This document shows, piece after piece, positions 1-10,451 of a stretch of 64,000 bases of DNA; within the stretch, counting starts at the first letter, position 1, and every line of letters begins with the position of its first letter. The stretch comes from Enterobacteriaceae bacterium RIT691 (GTDB lineage: Bacteria; Pseudomonadota; Gammaproteobacteria; Enterobacterales; Enterobacteriaceae): NCBI GenBank assembly GCA_009668205.1, contig WJYM01000011.1, forward strand, positions 1 to 64,000. Direction: 5' to 3'. Under the pieces are notes generated by a model. It had not been told where the DNA came from and searched no databases. It saw only the letters and a list, made by a program, of their open reading frames with translations. Both the position numbers and the translations under genes were made by a program.

Positions 1-28
1 GCCCTGAGCATTTGCTCAGGGCTTTTTC
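1..28 (+). terminator. Intrinsic terminator entering from the left
   Basis: A 9-10 bp perfect stem (GCCCTGAGCA pairing with TGCTCAGGGC) is followed directly by TTTTTCTTTT. In E. coli the genes upstream of dkgB are the rrnH operon and aspU, so this probably ends that transcript; the upstream gene is outside the window. Confidence 0.85.
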
Positions 29-154
29 TTTTGCCCAAAATTCGGCATTATTGCCAGAATTGCAAAAATCCTCTGCATTTTTAACTCTTTTTCTCCCCGC
101 CAGGACACCCGATAATCCTCTGATAACACACATAAAGTGATTAAAGAGGAACAC

Positions 155-958
155 ATGACAATCCCTGCATTTGGTTTAGGTACCTTCCGTCTCAAAGACG
201 ACGTGGTTATTGCTTCTGTAAAGACTGCCCTTGAGCTGGGGTACCGCGCGATTGATACTGCTCAGATTTATGACAATGAAGCCGCTGTCGGGCAGGCTAT
301 CGCAGAGAGCGGCGTTGCCCGTAGCGAACTGTTTATCACCACGAAGATTTGGACAGAGAATCTGAGCAAAGAGAAGCTCATCCCAAGCCTGAAAGAGAGT
401 CTGAAAAAGCTGCGCACCGACTACGTTGATCTCGCGCTGATCCACTGGCCGTCGCCGAATGATGCAGTGTCTGTTGCAGAATTCATGCAGGCTTTACTGG
501 AAGCAAAAGAGCAGGGTTTGGCTCGCCGGATTGGTATCTCCAACTTCACTATCCCACTGATGGAAAAGGCCATTGCTGCGGTTGGCGCTGAAAATATTGC
601 CACCAATCAGATTGAGCTTTCACCGTATCTGCAAAACCGTAAAGTGGCTGACTGGGCGAAAGATAACGGTATCCACGTGACCTCTTACATGACCCTGGCT
701 TATGGTAAGGCACTGAAAGATGAAGTGATTAATCGCATTGCTGATAAACATAATGCCACCGCTGCACAGGTGATTCTGGCATGGGCAATGGGCGAAGGTT
801 ATGCGGTGATCCCTTCTTCCACCAAGCGGGAAAATCTGGAAAGTAACCTGAAAGCACTGAGCCTGGTGCTGGATGCGGAAGACAAAAGTGCGATTGCAGC
901 ACTTGAGTGCAATGACCGTCTGGTCAGCCCGGAAGGTCTGGCACCAGACTGGGACTGA
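155..958 (+). CDS. dkgB: 2,5-diketo-D-gluconate reductase B (aldo-keto reductase)
   Basis: NADPH-dependent cytosolic aldo-keto reductase that reduces 2,5-diketo-D-gluconate and, in E. coli, methylglyoxal and other small carbonyls. The 267-residue product matches E. coli DkgB in length and nearly throughout. The catalytic tetrad is visible: Asp34 and Tyr39 in the [11 protein letters not shown] stretch, Lys64 in TTKIW and His97 in LIHWP. I chose the ATG at 155 because AAAGAGGA sits just upstream and the protein then begins like DkgB; an in-frame GTG at 137 would add six residues. A hairpin terminator follows immediately and separates it from the convergent yafC. Confidence 0.97.
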   Translation: MTIPAFGLGTFRLKDDVVIASVKTALELGYRAIDTAQIYDNEAAVGQAIAESGVARSELFITTKIWTENLSKEKLIPSLKESLKKLRTDYVDLALIHWPSPNDAVSVAEFMQALLEAKEQGLARRIGISNFTIPLMEKAIAAVGAENIATNQIELSPYLQNRKVADWAKDNGIHVTSYMTLAYGKALKDEVINRIADKHNATAAQVILAWAMGEGYAVIPSSTKRENLESNLKALSLVLDAEDKSAIAALECNDRLVSPEGLAPDWD

Positions 959-964
959 TAACGT

Positions 965-991
965 AAATCAGGGGCAAAATGCCCCTGATTT
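965..991. terminator. Bidirectional terminator between dkgB and yafC
   Basis: A 12 bp inverted repeat (AAATCAGGGGCA, 3-nt loop, TGCCCCTGATTT) lies in the convergent gap, its right arm touching the yafC stop codon. The AT-rich arm ends could serve as U-tracts in both directions. Confidence 0.75.
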
Positions 992-1886
992 ATTTCTGGC
1001 GAAATGACTCATGCTCGCTAAGAAAATCAATAAAGGCGCGAATTCGGGTACTTACCGCACGATCGCTGTAATAGACGGCGCTGAAGGGCATCTCCACCGG
1101 TAGCCTTTTCTCGGCCAACAGCTCAACAAATTCCCCATTGGCAATTTCGTTATTCACCATAAAGTCCGACAGACAGGCGATACCGTTACCGCTCAGACAG
1201 AGCTGTTTAAGTGTTTCCCCGCTGTTTGATGAGATAGCGGACGTCACCTCATGCAGTTGCCCATCACAGCAGGAAATTGGCCAGGTATTCAGTGACAGCG
1301 GCTCGGTAAACCCGAGGCACTGATGCTGTTTAAGCTCTTCCACGGTTTCAGGTTTACCGTATCGGGCGATATAGTCCGGTGACGCGATAATCTTGCGATA
1401 GCTGCTAAACAATGGGCGAGCGCGCAGACTTGAGTCGGTTAGCGTGCCGGCACGGATCGCCACATCCACTTTACGTTCAATCAGATTGATGAAGGTTTCG
1501 GAGGAGACCAGTGAGAGTGTTATCTCTGGATAGCGCTCGCGAAAAGGGGCGATCAGTGGCATCAAGTAATGCAAAATCACCGGCGTAGCGGCATCTATCC
1601 GTAACAGCCCACGCGGCGTATGGCGGGCTTCCATAAGCTCATTTTCAGCCGCCGCCATTTCCTGGAGCACGCCCTGCATCCGGCGAAAATATCGCTCACC
1701 TTCTTCAGTCAGGCTGAGTTGGCGTGTTGTGCGGTTCAACAGACTCACGCCCAGCTTGGATTCGAGTTTCTTAACCGCCCGGCTCACCGCGGAATTTGCC
1801 TGATTCAACTGCTCGGCTGCGCGGCTGAAGCTCCCGCTTTCCACGACGGCGACAAAAATGGCAATTTCTTCGGATGTGGCTCTCAT
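990..1886 (-). CDS. yafC: LysR-family transcriptional regulator YafC
   Basis: A 298-residue LysR-type regulator close to E. coli YafC (304 residues). The N-terminal winged helix-turn-helix is at about residues 1-60 ([20 protein letters not shown]), followed by the two-lobed effector-binding domain at about 90-290. The ATG at 1886 is preceded by AGGAG at good spacing. It is transcribed away from an MFS transporter gene with only 104 bp between them, the usual layout when a LysR protein controls the divergent gene, so control of that exporter is inferred. The effector is unknown; the YafC C-terminus is slightly shorter here than in E. coli. Confidence 0.93.
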   Translation of the reverse strand: MRATSEEIAIFVAVVESGSFSRAAEQLNQANSAVSRAVKKLESKLGVSLLNRTTRQLSLTEEGERYFRRMQGVLQEMAAAENELMEARHTPRGLLRIDAATPVILHYLMPLIAPFRERYPEITLSLVSSETFINLIERKVDVAIRAGTLTDSSLRARPLFSSYRKIIASPDYIARYGKPETVEELKQHQCLGFTEPLSLNTWPISCCDGQLHEVTSAISSNSGETLKQLCLSGNGIACLSDFMVNNEIANGEFVELLAEKRLPVEMPFSAVYYSDRAVSTRIRAFIDFLSEHESFRQK

Positions 1887-1990
1887 TGTTGCTCCTGGTG
1901 CAAAATTCTATTGAGATTTTGACGGTTTTTGTTATTTAAGCATCCGCGCATACTGCATGTCATCTTAATCCTGATGATACGGAGTAAATT

Positions 1991-3166
1991 ATGCCACTGG
2001 CGCTACTTGCCCTGACGATCAGTGCCTTCGCAATTGGCACGACCGAGTTTGTGATTGTGGGTCTGGTCCCCACCATTGCCGAACAACTTTCTGTCTCTTT
2101 ACCTTCTGCGGGGCTTCTGGTCTCTATTTATGCGCTGGGCGTTGCAATTGGCGCCCCCGTTCTGACCGCTTTGACGGGCCGCATGCCACGTAAACAACTG
2201 CTGTTAGCCCTGATGGTGTTGTTCACTGCGGGTAACCTGCTGGCATGGCAGGCTCCTGGCTATAGCACGTTGGTGATTGCCCGTCTGTTAACCGGCCTGG
2301 CACATGGTGTGTTTTTCTCGATTGGCTCTACTATTGCGACAAGCCTGGTCCCGAAAGAAAAGGCGGCCTCTGCAATTGCCATTATGTTTGGTGGTCTGAC
2401 CGTCGCACTGGTGACTGGCGTGCCGCTGGGGACCTTTATCGGCCAACATTTTGGCTGGCGAGAAACCTTCCTTGCCGTGTCGTTGTTAGGGGTTATTGCG
2501 CTGATCGCAAGTACGATCCTTGTGCCAAATAACATCCCACAACGCGCCACCGCGACGTTACGTGAACAACTTCAGGTGCTGACCCATCCGCGCTTATTGA
2601 TCATCTACGCGATCACCGCGCTGGGCTACGGCGGTGTTTTCACGGCTTTCACTTTCCTTGCGCCTATGATGCAAAACCTTGCCGGTTTCTCACCGAGTGC
2701 CGTGAGTTGGATCCTGCTGGGTTACGGTGTCTCTGTGGCGATCGGTAATATTTGGGGCGGAAAGCTGGCTGATAAACACGGAGCAGTCCCGGCATTAAAA
2801 GTGATTTTTGCAGCCCTTGTTGTTTTGCTGTTGGTCTTCCAGTTTACAGCATCGCTCCAATACGCTGCGCTGGCCACGGTGTTGGTGATGGGGATTTTTG
2901 CCTTCGGGAACGTACCGGGCCTGCAGGTTTATGTTGTCCAGAAAGCGGAGCTGTATACACCGTCAGCGGTTGATGTGGCTTCCGGGCTGAACATCGCCGC
3001 ATTCAATGTCGGCATTGCGCTCGGCTCCATTATTGGTGGTCAGACGGTTGAGCATTACGGTTTAGCACAGACGCCGTGGATTGGTGCGGTAATCGTGATG
3101 GCGGCATTTCTGCTGATAGGAATCAGCGGACGTCTTGATACACCAGCAAAAGCGGTGACGGACTAA
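1991..3166 (+). CDS. MFS transporter, DHA1 (AraJ/YdhP-like) drug or sugar exporter
   Basis: A 391-residue inner-membrane protein with about 12 hydrophobic segments and the major-facilitator hallmarks of the DHA1 subfamily: the N-terminal IGTTEFVIVGLVP segment and GRMPRKQLLL (motif A region) after TM2. It resembles putative arabinose/drug efflux permeases (AraJ, YdhP) but is not orthologous to a K-12 gene at this place; E. coli has yafD directly next to yafC. GGAG stands 6 nt before the ATG. It is divergent from the LysR gene yafC, which likely regulates it. The substrate cannot be read from the sequence. Confidence 0.88.
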   Translation: MPLALLALTISAFAIGTTEFVIVGLVPTIAEQLSVSLPSAGLLVSIYALGVAIGAPVLTALTGRMPRKQLLLALMVLFTAGNLLAWQAPGYSTLVIARLLTGLAHGVFFSIGSTIATSLVPKEKAASAIAIMFGGLTVALVTGVPLGTFIGQHFGWRETFLAVSLLGVIALIASTILVPNNIPQRATATLREQLQVLTHPRLLIIYAITALGYGGVFTAFTFLAPMMQNLAGFSPSAVSWILLGYGVSVAIGNIWGGKLADKHGAVPALKVIFAALVVLLLVFQFTASLQYAALATVLVMGIFAFGNVPGLQVYVVQKAELYTPSAVDVASGLNIAAFNVGIALGSIIGGQTVEHYGLAQTPWIGAVIVMAAFLLIGISGRLDTPAKAVTD

Positions 3167-3227
3167 TGCTTAACAGCAGAATGTCTCTTTCTGGAAAATG
3201 GCGTTGAAACTGTAAGTAAAAATCCCT

Positions 3228-3273
3228 ATAACAGAAGAACCCCCTTGCGATGGCAGGGTGGTTTTTCTGTTAT
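3228..3273. other. Long inverted repeat just upstream of yafD
   Basis: ATAACAGAA (3228-3236) pairs perfectly with TTCTGTTAT (3265-3273), and within it AACC...GGTT and CCT...AGG arms extend the hairpin. It ends 17 nt before the yafD GTG start and so would form in its leader, or mark the 3' end of the MFS transcript. It has no U-tract beyond a TTTTT inside the descending arm. Confidence 0.6.
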
Positions 3274-3275
3274 GA

Positions 3276-4091
<816 letters not shown>

Positions 4092-4173
4092 AGGTAAGTC
4101 AGGTCTGCCGTGGGGCAGACCTGTGCATGCAGCGTGCTGCCCTTTATTTTTCAATCAACCGAAGGACAATACA

Positions 4174-4944
4174 ATGACAACAAACACGCACCACAACAAC
4201 GTTGATAAGCAGTTTGGCTCGCAGGCAAGTGCCTATTTAACCAGCGCGGTACATGCGTCAGGGCGCGATTTACAGCGTCTGGCGGAACGTCTGAGCGCAT
4301 TTCCGCAAGCGACTGTTCTCGATATGGGGTGTGGGGCAGGGCATGCCAGCTTCGTCGCCGCAGGCAACGTCGCACAGGTAACCGCCTATGATTTATCCGC
4401 GCAAATGCTCGACGTTGTTAATCAGGCGGCAAAAGAGAAAGGCCTGAACAACATAATCACCTGTCAGGGCTATGCGGAGATTTTACCTTTCGAAGAAGCG
4501 AGCTATGACATCGTTATCAGCCGCTACTCCGCTCACCACTGGCATGATGTCGGGCAGGCGCTGCGGGAGGTCAAACGTGTGCTGAAGCCGGGTGGCATCT
4601 TTATCATTATGGATGTGATGTCGCCAGGCCATCCGTTGCGGGATATCTGGCTGCAGACGGTAGAAGCGTTGCGGGACACCTCACATGTGCGGAACTATTC
4701 AAGCGGCGAGTGGCTGGCGATGATTAACGAGGCAGGGCTGGTTACGCAGAATGTGGTAACCGACCGTCTTCCGCTGGAGTTCAGCAGCTGGGTGGCAAGA
4801 ATGAGAACACCCGCAGCGCTGTGTGAAGCCATTCGTCTCTATCAGGACAGTGCTTCACTGGACGTGAAGCGCTACTTCGAGCTGCAGGAAGAGGGATCGT
4901 TTACCAGCGATACCATCATGGCGGAAGCGCATAAGTTCGCGTAG
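4174..4944 (+). CDS. yafE: SAM-dependent methyltransferase YafE
   Basis: A class I SAM-dependent methyltransferase of 256 residues. Motif I is VLDMGCGAGHASFVA at about residues 49-63, with AYDLSAQMLD as the acidic loop; post-motif ISRYSAHHWHDV and LKPGGIFIIMDVMSPGHP follow, as in UbiE-like enzymes. The ATG at 4174 is preceded by GAAGGA; a longer frame reaching 4123 has no such site. The K-12 annotation starts within motif I (MGCGAGH, 207 residues), so this full-length form is likely the true size. The substrate is unknown. Confidence 0.9.
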   Translation: MTTNTHHNNVDKQFGSQASAYLTSAVHASGRDLQRLAERLSAFPQATVLDMGCGAGHASFVAAGNVAQVTAYDLSAQMLDVVNQAAKEKGLNNIITCQGYAEILPFEEASYDIVISRYSAHHWHDVGQALREVKRVLKPGGIFIIMDVMSPGHPLRDIWLQTVEALRDTSHVRNYSSGEWLAMINEAGLVTQNVVTDRLPLEFSSWVARMRTPAALCEAIRLYQDSASLDVKRYFELQEEGSFTSDTIMAEAHKFA

Positions 4945-4966
4945 GTAAACATAAGACGGCATAAAT

Positions 4967-4997
4967 AAAAAAGGCACCGGGGAACGGTGCCTTTTTC
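4967..4997. terminator. Bidirectional terminator between yafE and mltD
   Basis: GGCACCG / CGGTGCC with a 5-nt loop, flanked by AAAAAA on the left and TTTTT on the right, placed in the convergent gap. It can end transcription from both sides. Confidence 0.9.
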
Positions 4998-5011
4998 GTT
5001 AAAGGGATTTA

Positions 5012-6376
5012 TCAGGAGTCCGGTCTGTCGCTGTTTTTCACATACAGCGTCAGCTGGTCGCCAGGCTGCAGATTCTCGGTATCGCTGTTCCAGCGCACAA
5101 CGTCATTGATATTGACGCCATGGCGTTTAGCGATGCTCGACAACGAATCACCCTTACGCACGCGATAGGTAATGCTATCGCTGTTTTTCGCAAGACGTGA
5201 TGCACTTGCACCCGCACCAACCGCCAGGTTCTGGCCTACTTTCAGCTGAGCACCGCGCAGTGAATTCCACTGCTGCAGGTCTTTCGACGTTACGCCAAGG
5301 CGAGCCGCGATGCCTGAAAGTGTGTCACCTGAACGCACCTTGTAGCTACGGCTGGTCATCGGCGTGTTGTCAGCAACCAGCGTCGGCTGGACCGCGGCGA
5401 TGTCGCCAGACGCCAGAGACTCACGCAGCTGCTCTGCATGCTTCTGCGGTATCATCACGTACTTTGGCCCGCTGGCGCCAAGGGTAGACCCTTTCACACC
5501 GGCGTTGAATGCCTTCAGCTTAGTGACAGAAATACCGGCCATATCCGCAACCTGCTTCACGTCGACTGGGTTATCCAGACGGACGCGAGCCAACGCACGG
5601 CTTTCGTCTGCCGATGGCAGTTGAACACCATAACGTTTGCTGTTTTTGAGAATATCACTCAACGCCAGCATTTTAGGTACGTAAACCTTGGTTTCCTGAG
5701 GCAATGACAGCGACCAGAAATCGGTAGGTTTCCCACGCGATTTGTTCGCCTTGATTGCCTTCATCACCCGGCCTTCACCGCTGTTGTACGCTGCAACCGT
5801 TAACAACCAGTCGCCGTCAAACATGGTATTCAGACGCTGCATCATGTCGAGAGCTGCCGTAGTAGAGGCCACCACGTCACGACGCGCGTCATACGCCCGG
5901 GTCTGTTTTAATCCATAATTGCGCCCTGTGCTCGGAATGATCTGCCAGATGCCTGCGGCATTGGCGCCAGACGTTGCATGGGGGTCAAAAGCGCTCTCCA
6001 CTATGGGTAGTAGTACCAGTTCCATGGGCATGTTACGTTTCTTAACTTGCCCTGCTATCCAGTACATATACGGCTCTGCCCGTAAAGTTACATCGTGGAG
6101 ATAGCTCTTATTACGTAAATACTTCTGTTTCTGTTCTCGAATCCGGTTGTTTTCCGGAATTCCCATCTTTAGCTCGTCGCCAATAGAGGCCCACAAGTCC
6201 TGATCCTGCGCGAAAGACGTCCCATCGTCCATCCATCGCGCTGAACTTGCAAACTTCCCTGCTTCCCCTTGACTAGCCGCAGAAAGGCTCTGTGCGTGCT
6301 GCTGGACGTTACCACCCTGATTGGCCTGGCACCCAACAAGCAGGACAGAGGCGAGTAAAATCGCTCGTGCCTTCAT
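5012..6376 (-). CDS. mltD: Membrane-bound lytic murein transglycosylase D
   Basis: Outer-membrane lipoprotein that cleaves peptidoglycan between MurNAc and GlcNAc, forming 1,6-anhydro-MurNAc. From the ATG at 6376 the product is 454 residues (E. coli 452). The signal peptide ends in the lipobox LLVGC with lipidated Cys16. The SLT domain at about 105-230 contains the catalytic Glu in PIVESAFDP and the GIWQIIPSTGR and AAYNSGEGRV motifs. Two LysM peptidoglycan-binding repeats close the protein (YKVRSGDTLSGIA and YRVRKGDSLSSIA). A start four codons upstream is possible, but homologues start at MKAR/MKAK. Confidence 0.96.
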   Translation of the reverse strand: MKARAILLASVLLVGCQANQGGNVQQHAQSLSAASQGEAGKFASSARWMDDGTSFAQDQDLWASIGDELKMGIPENNRIREQKQKYLRNKSYLHDVTLRAEPYMYWIAGQVKKRNMPMELVLLPIVESAFDPHATSGANAAGIWQIIPSTGRNYGLKQTRAYDARRDVVASTTAALDMMQRLNTMFDGDWLLTVAAYNSGEGRVMKAIKANKSRGKPTDFWSLSLPQETKVYVPKMLALSDILKNSKRYGVQLPSADESRALARVRLDNPVDVKQVADMAGISVTKLKAFNAGVKGSTLGASGPKYVMIPQKHAEQLRESLASGDIAAVQPTLVADNTPMTSRSYKVRSGDTLSGIAARLGVTSKDLQQWNSLRGAQLKVGQNLAVGAGASASRLAKNSDSITYRVRKGDSLSSIAKRHGVNINDVVRWNSDTENLQPGDQLTLYVKNSDRPDS

Positions 6377-6448
6377 GTGTGTGGTCAATAGTTGCTTAAA
6401 AGACGAGCGATCATAACGGCGAAAATTTAAAAAGGCAACACAGAGATT

Positions 6449-7204
6449 TTAGAAGTCGTCTTTCTTTGACCTTAACCATGCAAATCGTTGTTCAGGTTGT
6501 TGCAAATTTGTTTCTTCTGATATTTTTTCAATTAAATCAATGTCATCAGTTCGAAGAAATAAATTTATTTTGCGCTCATTTTTCAGAATTACGGGCAGTG
6601 TTTTTTGGTTTTTAGCTCGTAACTCATTAACTTCACTGAAGTAATCATTTACTGCAGGATCGTCGGGCAAGATACTCAGCGAAAACTTCATATTTGCTAA
6701 TGTATACTCATGCGCGCAACAAATTATCGTGTGATCGGGCAGTGCGGTTATTTTCTTAAGTGATTGATACATCTGGGTTGGTGTGCCTTCGAACAGCCGT
6801 CCGCAGCCACCGGAAAATAAAGTATCGCCAGAAAATAAGTAAGGATCGCTAAAGAAGCAAACGTGACCGGAAGTGTGACCTGGGGTAGCAATTACAGAAA
6901 ATTCGCATCCCAAAACATCGACCCGATCGCCTTCTCTGACGATGTGAGTGGCTCCTTTATCTTGTGTCTCTTCCGGGCCATACACCACCAGACCCGGAAA
7001 TGACTCCCGGAGTTCTTTTACGCCGCCAACGTGATCGTGATGGTGATGGGTCAGTAAAATAGCGACCGGCTGCCACTGATTCTCCTGCACAGCCTTAAGA
7101 ACGGGGGCCGCTTCGCCCGGATCGACAATCAGACACTGGCCGTTATCTTGACTAAGCACCCAGATGTAATTGTCCGTAAAGGCAGGAATACTGTTAAGAT
7201 TCAT
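6449..7204 (-). CDS. gloB: Hydroxyacylglutathione hydrolase (glyoxalase II)
   Basis: Second step of glyoxalase detoxification: hydrolyses S-D-lactoylglutathione to D-lactate and glutathione. The 251-residue product has the family length. The binuclear zinc site is visible: THHHHDH at 52-58, TPGHTSGH in the middle and the [12 protein letters not shown] segment supplying the bridging Asp; the helical C-terminal domain that binds glutathione (SNMKFALSIL-type region) is complete. AGAGG precedes the ATG. Divergent from yafS with 33 bp between starts. Confidence 0.96.
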   Translation of the reverse strand: MNLNSIPAFTDNYIWVLSQDNGQCLIVDPGEAAPVLKAVQENQWQPVAILLTHHHHDHVGGVKELRESFPGLVVYGPEETQDKGATHIVREGDRVDVLGCEFSVIATPGHTSGHVCFFSDPYLFSGDTLFSGGCGRLFEGTPTQMYQSLKKITALPDHTIICCAHEYTLANMKFSLSILPDDPAVNDYFSEVNELRAKNQKTLPVILKNERKINLFLRTDDIDLIEKISEETNLQQPEQRFAWLRSKKDDF

Positions 7205-7237
7205 GGATTACCTCTCTCAATATGGCGGAAGGTTGTG

Positions 7238-7960
7238 ATGAAACCGGCAAGGATACCTCTGACAGTCACAGCACCAGGCCACTGGGCTGAAATGCCCTGG
7301 GGCGAATATTACCGTGAAGCACTGGAACTCCAGTTAAAACCCTGGCTTTCAAAACTGTATGGTTTTCATTTGCTTAAGATTGGTAATTTAAGCGCGGAAA
7401 TCAATACTGATGCGTGCGCTATCTCTCATCAGGTCAATGTTTCTCTGGAGGGAAGTCCTCTCCAGGTGAAGGCCGACCCGCTTCATCTGCCTTTTGCCGA
7501 GAAGTCGGTGGATGCCTGCCTGCTGGCTCACACGCTGCCCTGGTGTCAGGATCCCCATCGTTTATTGCGGGAAGCTGACCGGGTGCTGATTGATGACGGC
7601 TGGCTGATTCTGACGACCTTCAATCCGGTCAGCCTGATGGGGCTGCGCAAGCTGGTGCCGGTTCTGCGAAATCGCGTCCCTTATAATAGCCGCATGTTCG
7701 GTTTGATGCGTCAACTTGACTGGCTGGGGCTGTTAAACTTTGAAGTGCTGCACCAGAGCCGTTTTCAGGTGCTCCCCTGGCGTCGACAGGGCGGGCGATT
7801 ATTAACGACTCATTTGCCCGCACTGGGCTGTTTGCAGGTGATCGTTGCCCGCAAACGCACCGTTCCCTTGACCCTGAACCCGATGCGCCAGAGCAAAGCG
7901 AAAACACAGCTTCGTCCGGCTGTAGGGGCTACGCGGCAGTATCGTAAACCTCAGGATTAG
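7238..7960 (+). CDS. yafS: SAM-dependent methyltransferase-like protein YafS
   Basis: A 240-residue protein matching E. coli YafS in length. It carries a methyltransferase-type fold ([21 protein letters not shown] then [16 protein letters not shown]) but the glycine-rich motif I seen in YafE is not obvious, so activity is unproven. The ATG at 7238 has GGCGGAAGG at the right distance; the frame is open further upstream only because it runs over gloB. Its stop overlaps the convergent rnhA stop by 4 bp. Confidence 0.9.
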   Translation: MKPARIPLTVTAPGHWAEMPWGEYYREALELQLKPWLSKLYGFHLLKIGNLSAEINTDACAISHQVNVSLEGSPLQVKADPLHLPFAEKSVDACLLAHTLPWCQDPHRLLREADRVLIDDGWLILTTFNPVSLMGLRKLVPVLRNRVPYNSRMFGLMRQLDWLGLLNFEVLHQSRFQVLPWRRQGGRLLTTHLPALGCLQVIVARKRTVPLTLNPMRQSKAKTQLRPAVGATRQYRKPQD

Positions 7961-8424
7961 CTTTCTGGCTTGTAGCCGGTGTCATCCTGCGTGGGATTCA
8001 TTGCCGCCGCGCGAGCCAGTTCATCACACCGTTCGTTTTCCGGATGACCGGCGTGGCCCTTCACCCATTTCCACTGAATTTCATGCTGGCTCAGCGCCGC
8101 GTCCAGGCGCTGCCAGAGGTCGACATTTTTCACCGGCTTTTTGTCCGCCGTTTTCCAGCCGCGCTTTTTCCAGTTATGGATCCACTGGGTGATCCCCTGA
8201 CGAACATACTGACTGTCGGTACTGAGCACGATCTCGCAATGTTCTTTTAGCGCTTCCAGCGCCATGATGGCAGCCATCATCTCCATGCGATTGTTGGTCG
8301 TCAGGTGATAGCCTTCACTGAACGTTTTTTCATGTTTGCCGTAGCGCAGGATTGCGCCATAGCCACCGGGTCCTGGGTTACCGAGGCAAGAACCATCGGT
8401 GAAAATTTCTACCTGTTTAAGCAT
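7957..8424 (-). CDS. rnhA: Ribonuclease HI
   Basis: Cuts the RNA strand of RNA:DNA hybrids (R-loops, Okazaki primers). With the ATG at 8424 it is 155 residues, exactly the E. coli length. The catalytic acidic residues are in place: Asp10 in [12 protein letters not shown], Glu48 in [10 protein letters not shown], Asp70 in STDSQYV, plus His/Asp in [17 protein letters not shown]. The frame is open for 25 codons upstream but that stretch crosses into dnaQ. rnhA and dnaQ are divergent with a 62 bp gap containing both promoters. Confidence 0.97.
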   Translation of the reverse strand: MLKQVEIFTDGSCLGNPGPGGYGAILRYGKHEKTFSEGYHLTTNNRMEMMAAIMALEALKEHCEIVLSTDSQYVRQGITQWIHNWKKRGWKTADKKPVKNVDLWQRLDAALSQHEIQWKWVKGHAGHPENERCDELARAAAMNPTQDDTGYKPES

Positions 8425-8486
8425 CTCTGGTAGACTTCCTATAATTGAAATCGACGTAAACGGTAAGTCTGACATAAATGAGCGAT

Positions 8487-9212
8487 ATGAGCACTGCAAT
8501 TACCCGACAGATCGTCCTCGATACCGAAACGACGGGTATGAACCAGATTGGCGCACACTACGAAGGGCATAAGATCATTGAGATCGGTGCCGTAGAAGTG
8601 ATCAACCGCCGTCTGACCGGCAACAACTTCCATGTCTATCTGAAACCAGACCGGCTGGTGGATCCTGAAGCATTCGGCGTTCATGGGATTGCGGATGAGT
8701 TCCTGCTTGATAAACCGACCTTTGCCGATATCGCTGATGATTTTATTGAATACATCCAGGGGGCCGAGCTCGTCATTCATAACGCACCGTTTGATATCGG
8801 TTTTATGGATTATGAGTTTGCGAAGCTCAACCGGGGAATCGCCAAGACCAATACTTTTTGTAAGGTCACCGATAGCCTGGCGCTGGCGCGTAAAATGTAC
8901 CCGGGGAAACGTAACAGCCTGGATGCGTTGTGTTCCCGCTATGAAATAGACAACAGCAAACGTACGCTGCACGGGGCATTACTCGATAGCCAGATCCTTG
9001 CTGACGTTTACTTGTTAATGACCGGCGGGCAGACGTCAATGACGTTTGCGATGGAAGGGGAGAGCCAGCAGCAAAATACTGGCATTCAACGCGTAGTGCG
9101 TGCCGCAAGTCGCCTGAAGGTCATTTCTGCGACGGACGAGGAGCTGGCAGCCCATGAATCACGTCTTGATTTAGTGCAAAAGAAAGGCGGGAGCTGTCTC
9201 TGGCGCGCCTGA
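8487..9212 (+). CDS. dnaQ: DNA polymerase III epsilon subunit (3'-5' proofreading exonuclease)
   Basis: Proofreading exonuclease of the replicase core, bound to DnaE and HolE. The 241-residue product begins [17 protein letters not shown], giving catalytic Asp12 and Glu14; ExoII ([14 protein letters not shown]) and ExoIII ([15 protein letters not shown]) follow, and the C-terminal tail that binds DnaE ends in [10 protein letters not shown]. An in-frame ATG at 8478 would add three residues; I follow the E. coli start. Slightly shorter than E. coli (243) in the Q-rich linker (SQQQNTG). Confidence 0.97.
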   Translation: MSTAITRQIVLDTETTGMNQIGAHYEGHKIIEIGAVEVINRRLTGNNFHVYLKPDRLVDPEAFGVHGIADEFLLDKPTFADIADDFIEYIQGAELVIHNAPFDIGFMDYEFAKLNRGIAKTNTFCKVTDSLALARKMYPGKRNSLDALCSRYEIDNSKRTLHGALLDSQILADVYLLMTGGQTSMTFAMEGESQQQNTGIQRVVRAASRLKVISATDEELAAHESRLDLVQKKGGSCLWRA

Positions 9213-9286
9213 AGTGAGTGACATGCTGTGAAAATCATCAGATGGGCGATTTTTGCAGCAAACGATTCATAAGTGAAGAAAAAGCG

Positions 9287-9315
9287 TTGACGCAGAATCA
9301 GGGAATCCGTAATAT
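9287..9315 (+). promoter_or_regulatory. Promoter of the Asp tRNA
   Basis: TTGACG (9287-9292) and TAATAT (9310-9315) are separated by 17 bp and followed by GC-rich TTCGCTGCGTTCCC before the tRNA. This is a strong sigma-70 arrangement with the GC-rich discriminator typical of stable RNA genes. Confidence 0.8.
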
Positions 9316-9339
9316 TCGCTGCGTTCCCAAGGGAACAGT

Positions 9340-9416
9340 GGAGCGGTAGTTCAGTCGGTTAGAATACCTGCCTGTCACGCAGGGGGTCGCGGGTTCGAGT
9401 CCCGTCCGTTCCGCCA
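9340..9416 (+). tRNA. aspV: tRNA-Asp (GTC)
   Basis: A 77-nt cloverleaf: acceptor stem GGAGCGG / CCGTTCC, D-arm TTCAGTCGGTTAGAA, anticodon GTC at 9374-9376, T-arm GGGTTCGAGTCCC and encoded CCA. Same position (after dnaQ) as aspV of E. coli. Confidence 0.98.
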
Positions 9417-9423
9417 CTATTCA

Positions 9424-9462
9424 GAAAGCCTGAATCAGCAATGATTCAGGCTTTCGTCGTTT
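9424..9462 (+). terminator. Terminator of the Asp tRNA
   Basis: A perfect 14 bp stem (GAAAGCCTGAATCA / TGATTCAGGCTTTC, 4-nt loop) lies 7 nt after the tRNA; its descending arm ends in CTTTC followed by GTCGTTT. Confidence 0.8.
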
Positions 9463-9507
9463 CTGGCCTGGGTCAATTTTCTGCCCCCGGTCAGAAGGGC
9501 AGTGCGG

Positions 9508-10278
9508 TTACTTCAGGCTGAACGGATCTGCATCCTGCCAGGCAGGAAACTTCTCGCGATACTCTCTTAACGCCGTGAGCGACAGCTCCGCTTCAATGCG
9601 GGTTGCCTGGTGAGCTTCTGCTGTTGCTATGATTTCGCCCTGTGGGTTGATAACCCGGCTATCACCACGGTAGTGATGGCCGTTGCCATCGGTACCTACG
9701 CGGTTACAGCCTGCGACGTAAGCCTGGTTTTCAATCGCGCGCGCTGTCAGCAGCGCCTGCCAGTGCAGCGAGCGAGGGGCTGGCCAGTTCGCGACGTATA
9801 ACGCCAAATCGTAATCATTCCGGTTGCGTGACCATACCGGGAACCTCAGGTCGTAGCAGACCAGCGGCAGGATCCGCCAGCCGCGCCATTCAAAAATGAC
9901 CCGTTCATTACCTGCTTCATAGTGATGATGTTCATCCGCCATGCGGAACAGATGGCGTTTGTCGTAAAAGTGAACGTTGCCCTCTGGCTCAACCAGCAGA
10001 AAACGGTTTACCGGGCCCCGCTCCGTTTGTAGCGCAGCACTGCCCGCAACCAACGCCTCGGTCTGGTTGGCTTTTTCACGCATCCAGGCAATCACGTCAC
10101 TTTCTGGCAAAGATTCCTTTGCTGCTTCCATCGCGAAACCGGTAGTGAACATCTCCGGCAACACAATGATGTCCCGCCCACGGAGTTGTTCCAGCTGACG
10201 GTCAAAATGGCGCAGGTTGGCAGGGCCATCCATCCACACCAATGGTTGTTGCAACAGTGTTATTTTCAGGTTGGGCAC
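9508..10278 (-). CDS. yafV: Omega-amidase YafV (2-oxoglutaramate amidase)
   Basis: A nitrilase-superfamily C-N hydrolase of 256 residues, same length as E. coli YafV. The Glu-Lys-Cys triad is seen: Glu42 in IIVLPEMF, Lys in FYDKRHLF (about 107) and the nucleophile Cys in PLVCYDLRFPVW (about 141). The family deaminates 2-oxoglutaramate/2-oxosuccinamate formed by glutamine and asparagine transaminases, a metabolite-repair role. It lies on the opposite strand from the tRNA upstream and is separated from fadE by terminator hairpins, so it is probably monocistronic. Confidence 0.94.
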   Translation of the reverse strand: MPNLKITLLQQPLVWMDGPANLRHFDRQLEQLRGRDIIVLPEMFTTGFAMEAAKESLPESDVIAWMREKANQTEALVAGSAALQTERGPVNRFLLVEPEGNVHFYDKRHLFRMADEHHHYEAGNERVIFEWRGWRILPLVCYDLRFPVWSRNRNDYDLALYVANWPAPRSLHWQALLTARAIENQAYVAGCNRVGTDGNGHHYRGDSRVINPQGEIIATAEAHQATRIEAELSLTALREYREKFPAWQDADPFSLK

Positions 10279-10354
10279 AGTCTTTAGCTCCTGAGTATCG
10301 GTATAAAGATCACTCTACTACCTTATCAGGACGTGAAGTGGCTTTGTAACATTT

Positions 10355-10432
10355 TGATAAAAAAAGCGGAGAGAATCTCCGCTTTGGGTATGAACACGTG
10401 ATGTGATTTTCTGGCCGGGTCATTGCCCGGCC
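10355..10432 (-). terminator. fadE terminator and second hairpin
   Basis: Read on the minus strand, fadE is followed by GGCCGGG/CCCGGCC (10413-10432) and then by a 10 bp stem AAAGCGGAGA/TCTCCGCTTT (10363-10385) that runs into a T-tract (the A-run at 10358-10365). The second is a good intrinsic terminator. Confidence 0.8.
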
Positions 10433-10451
10433 TTGTTGTTAATGAACCCGC

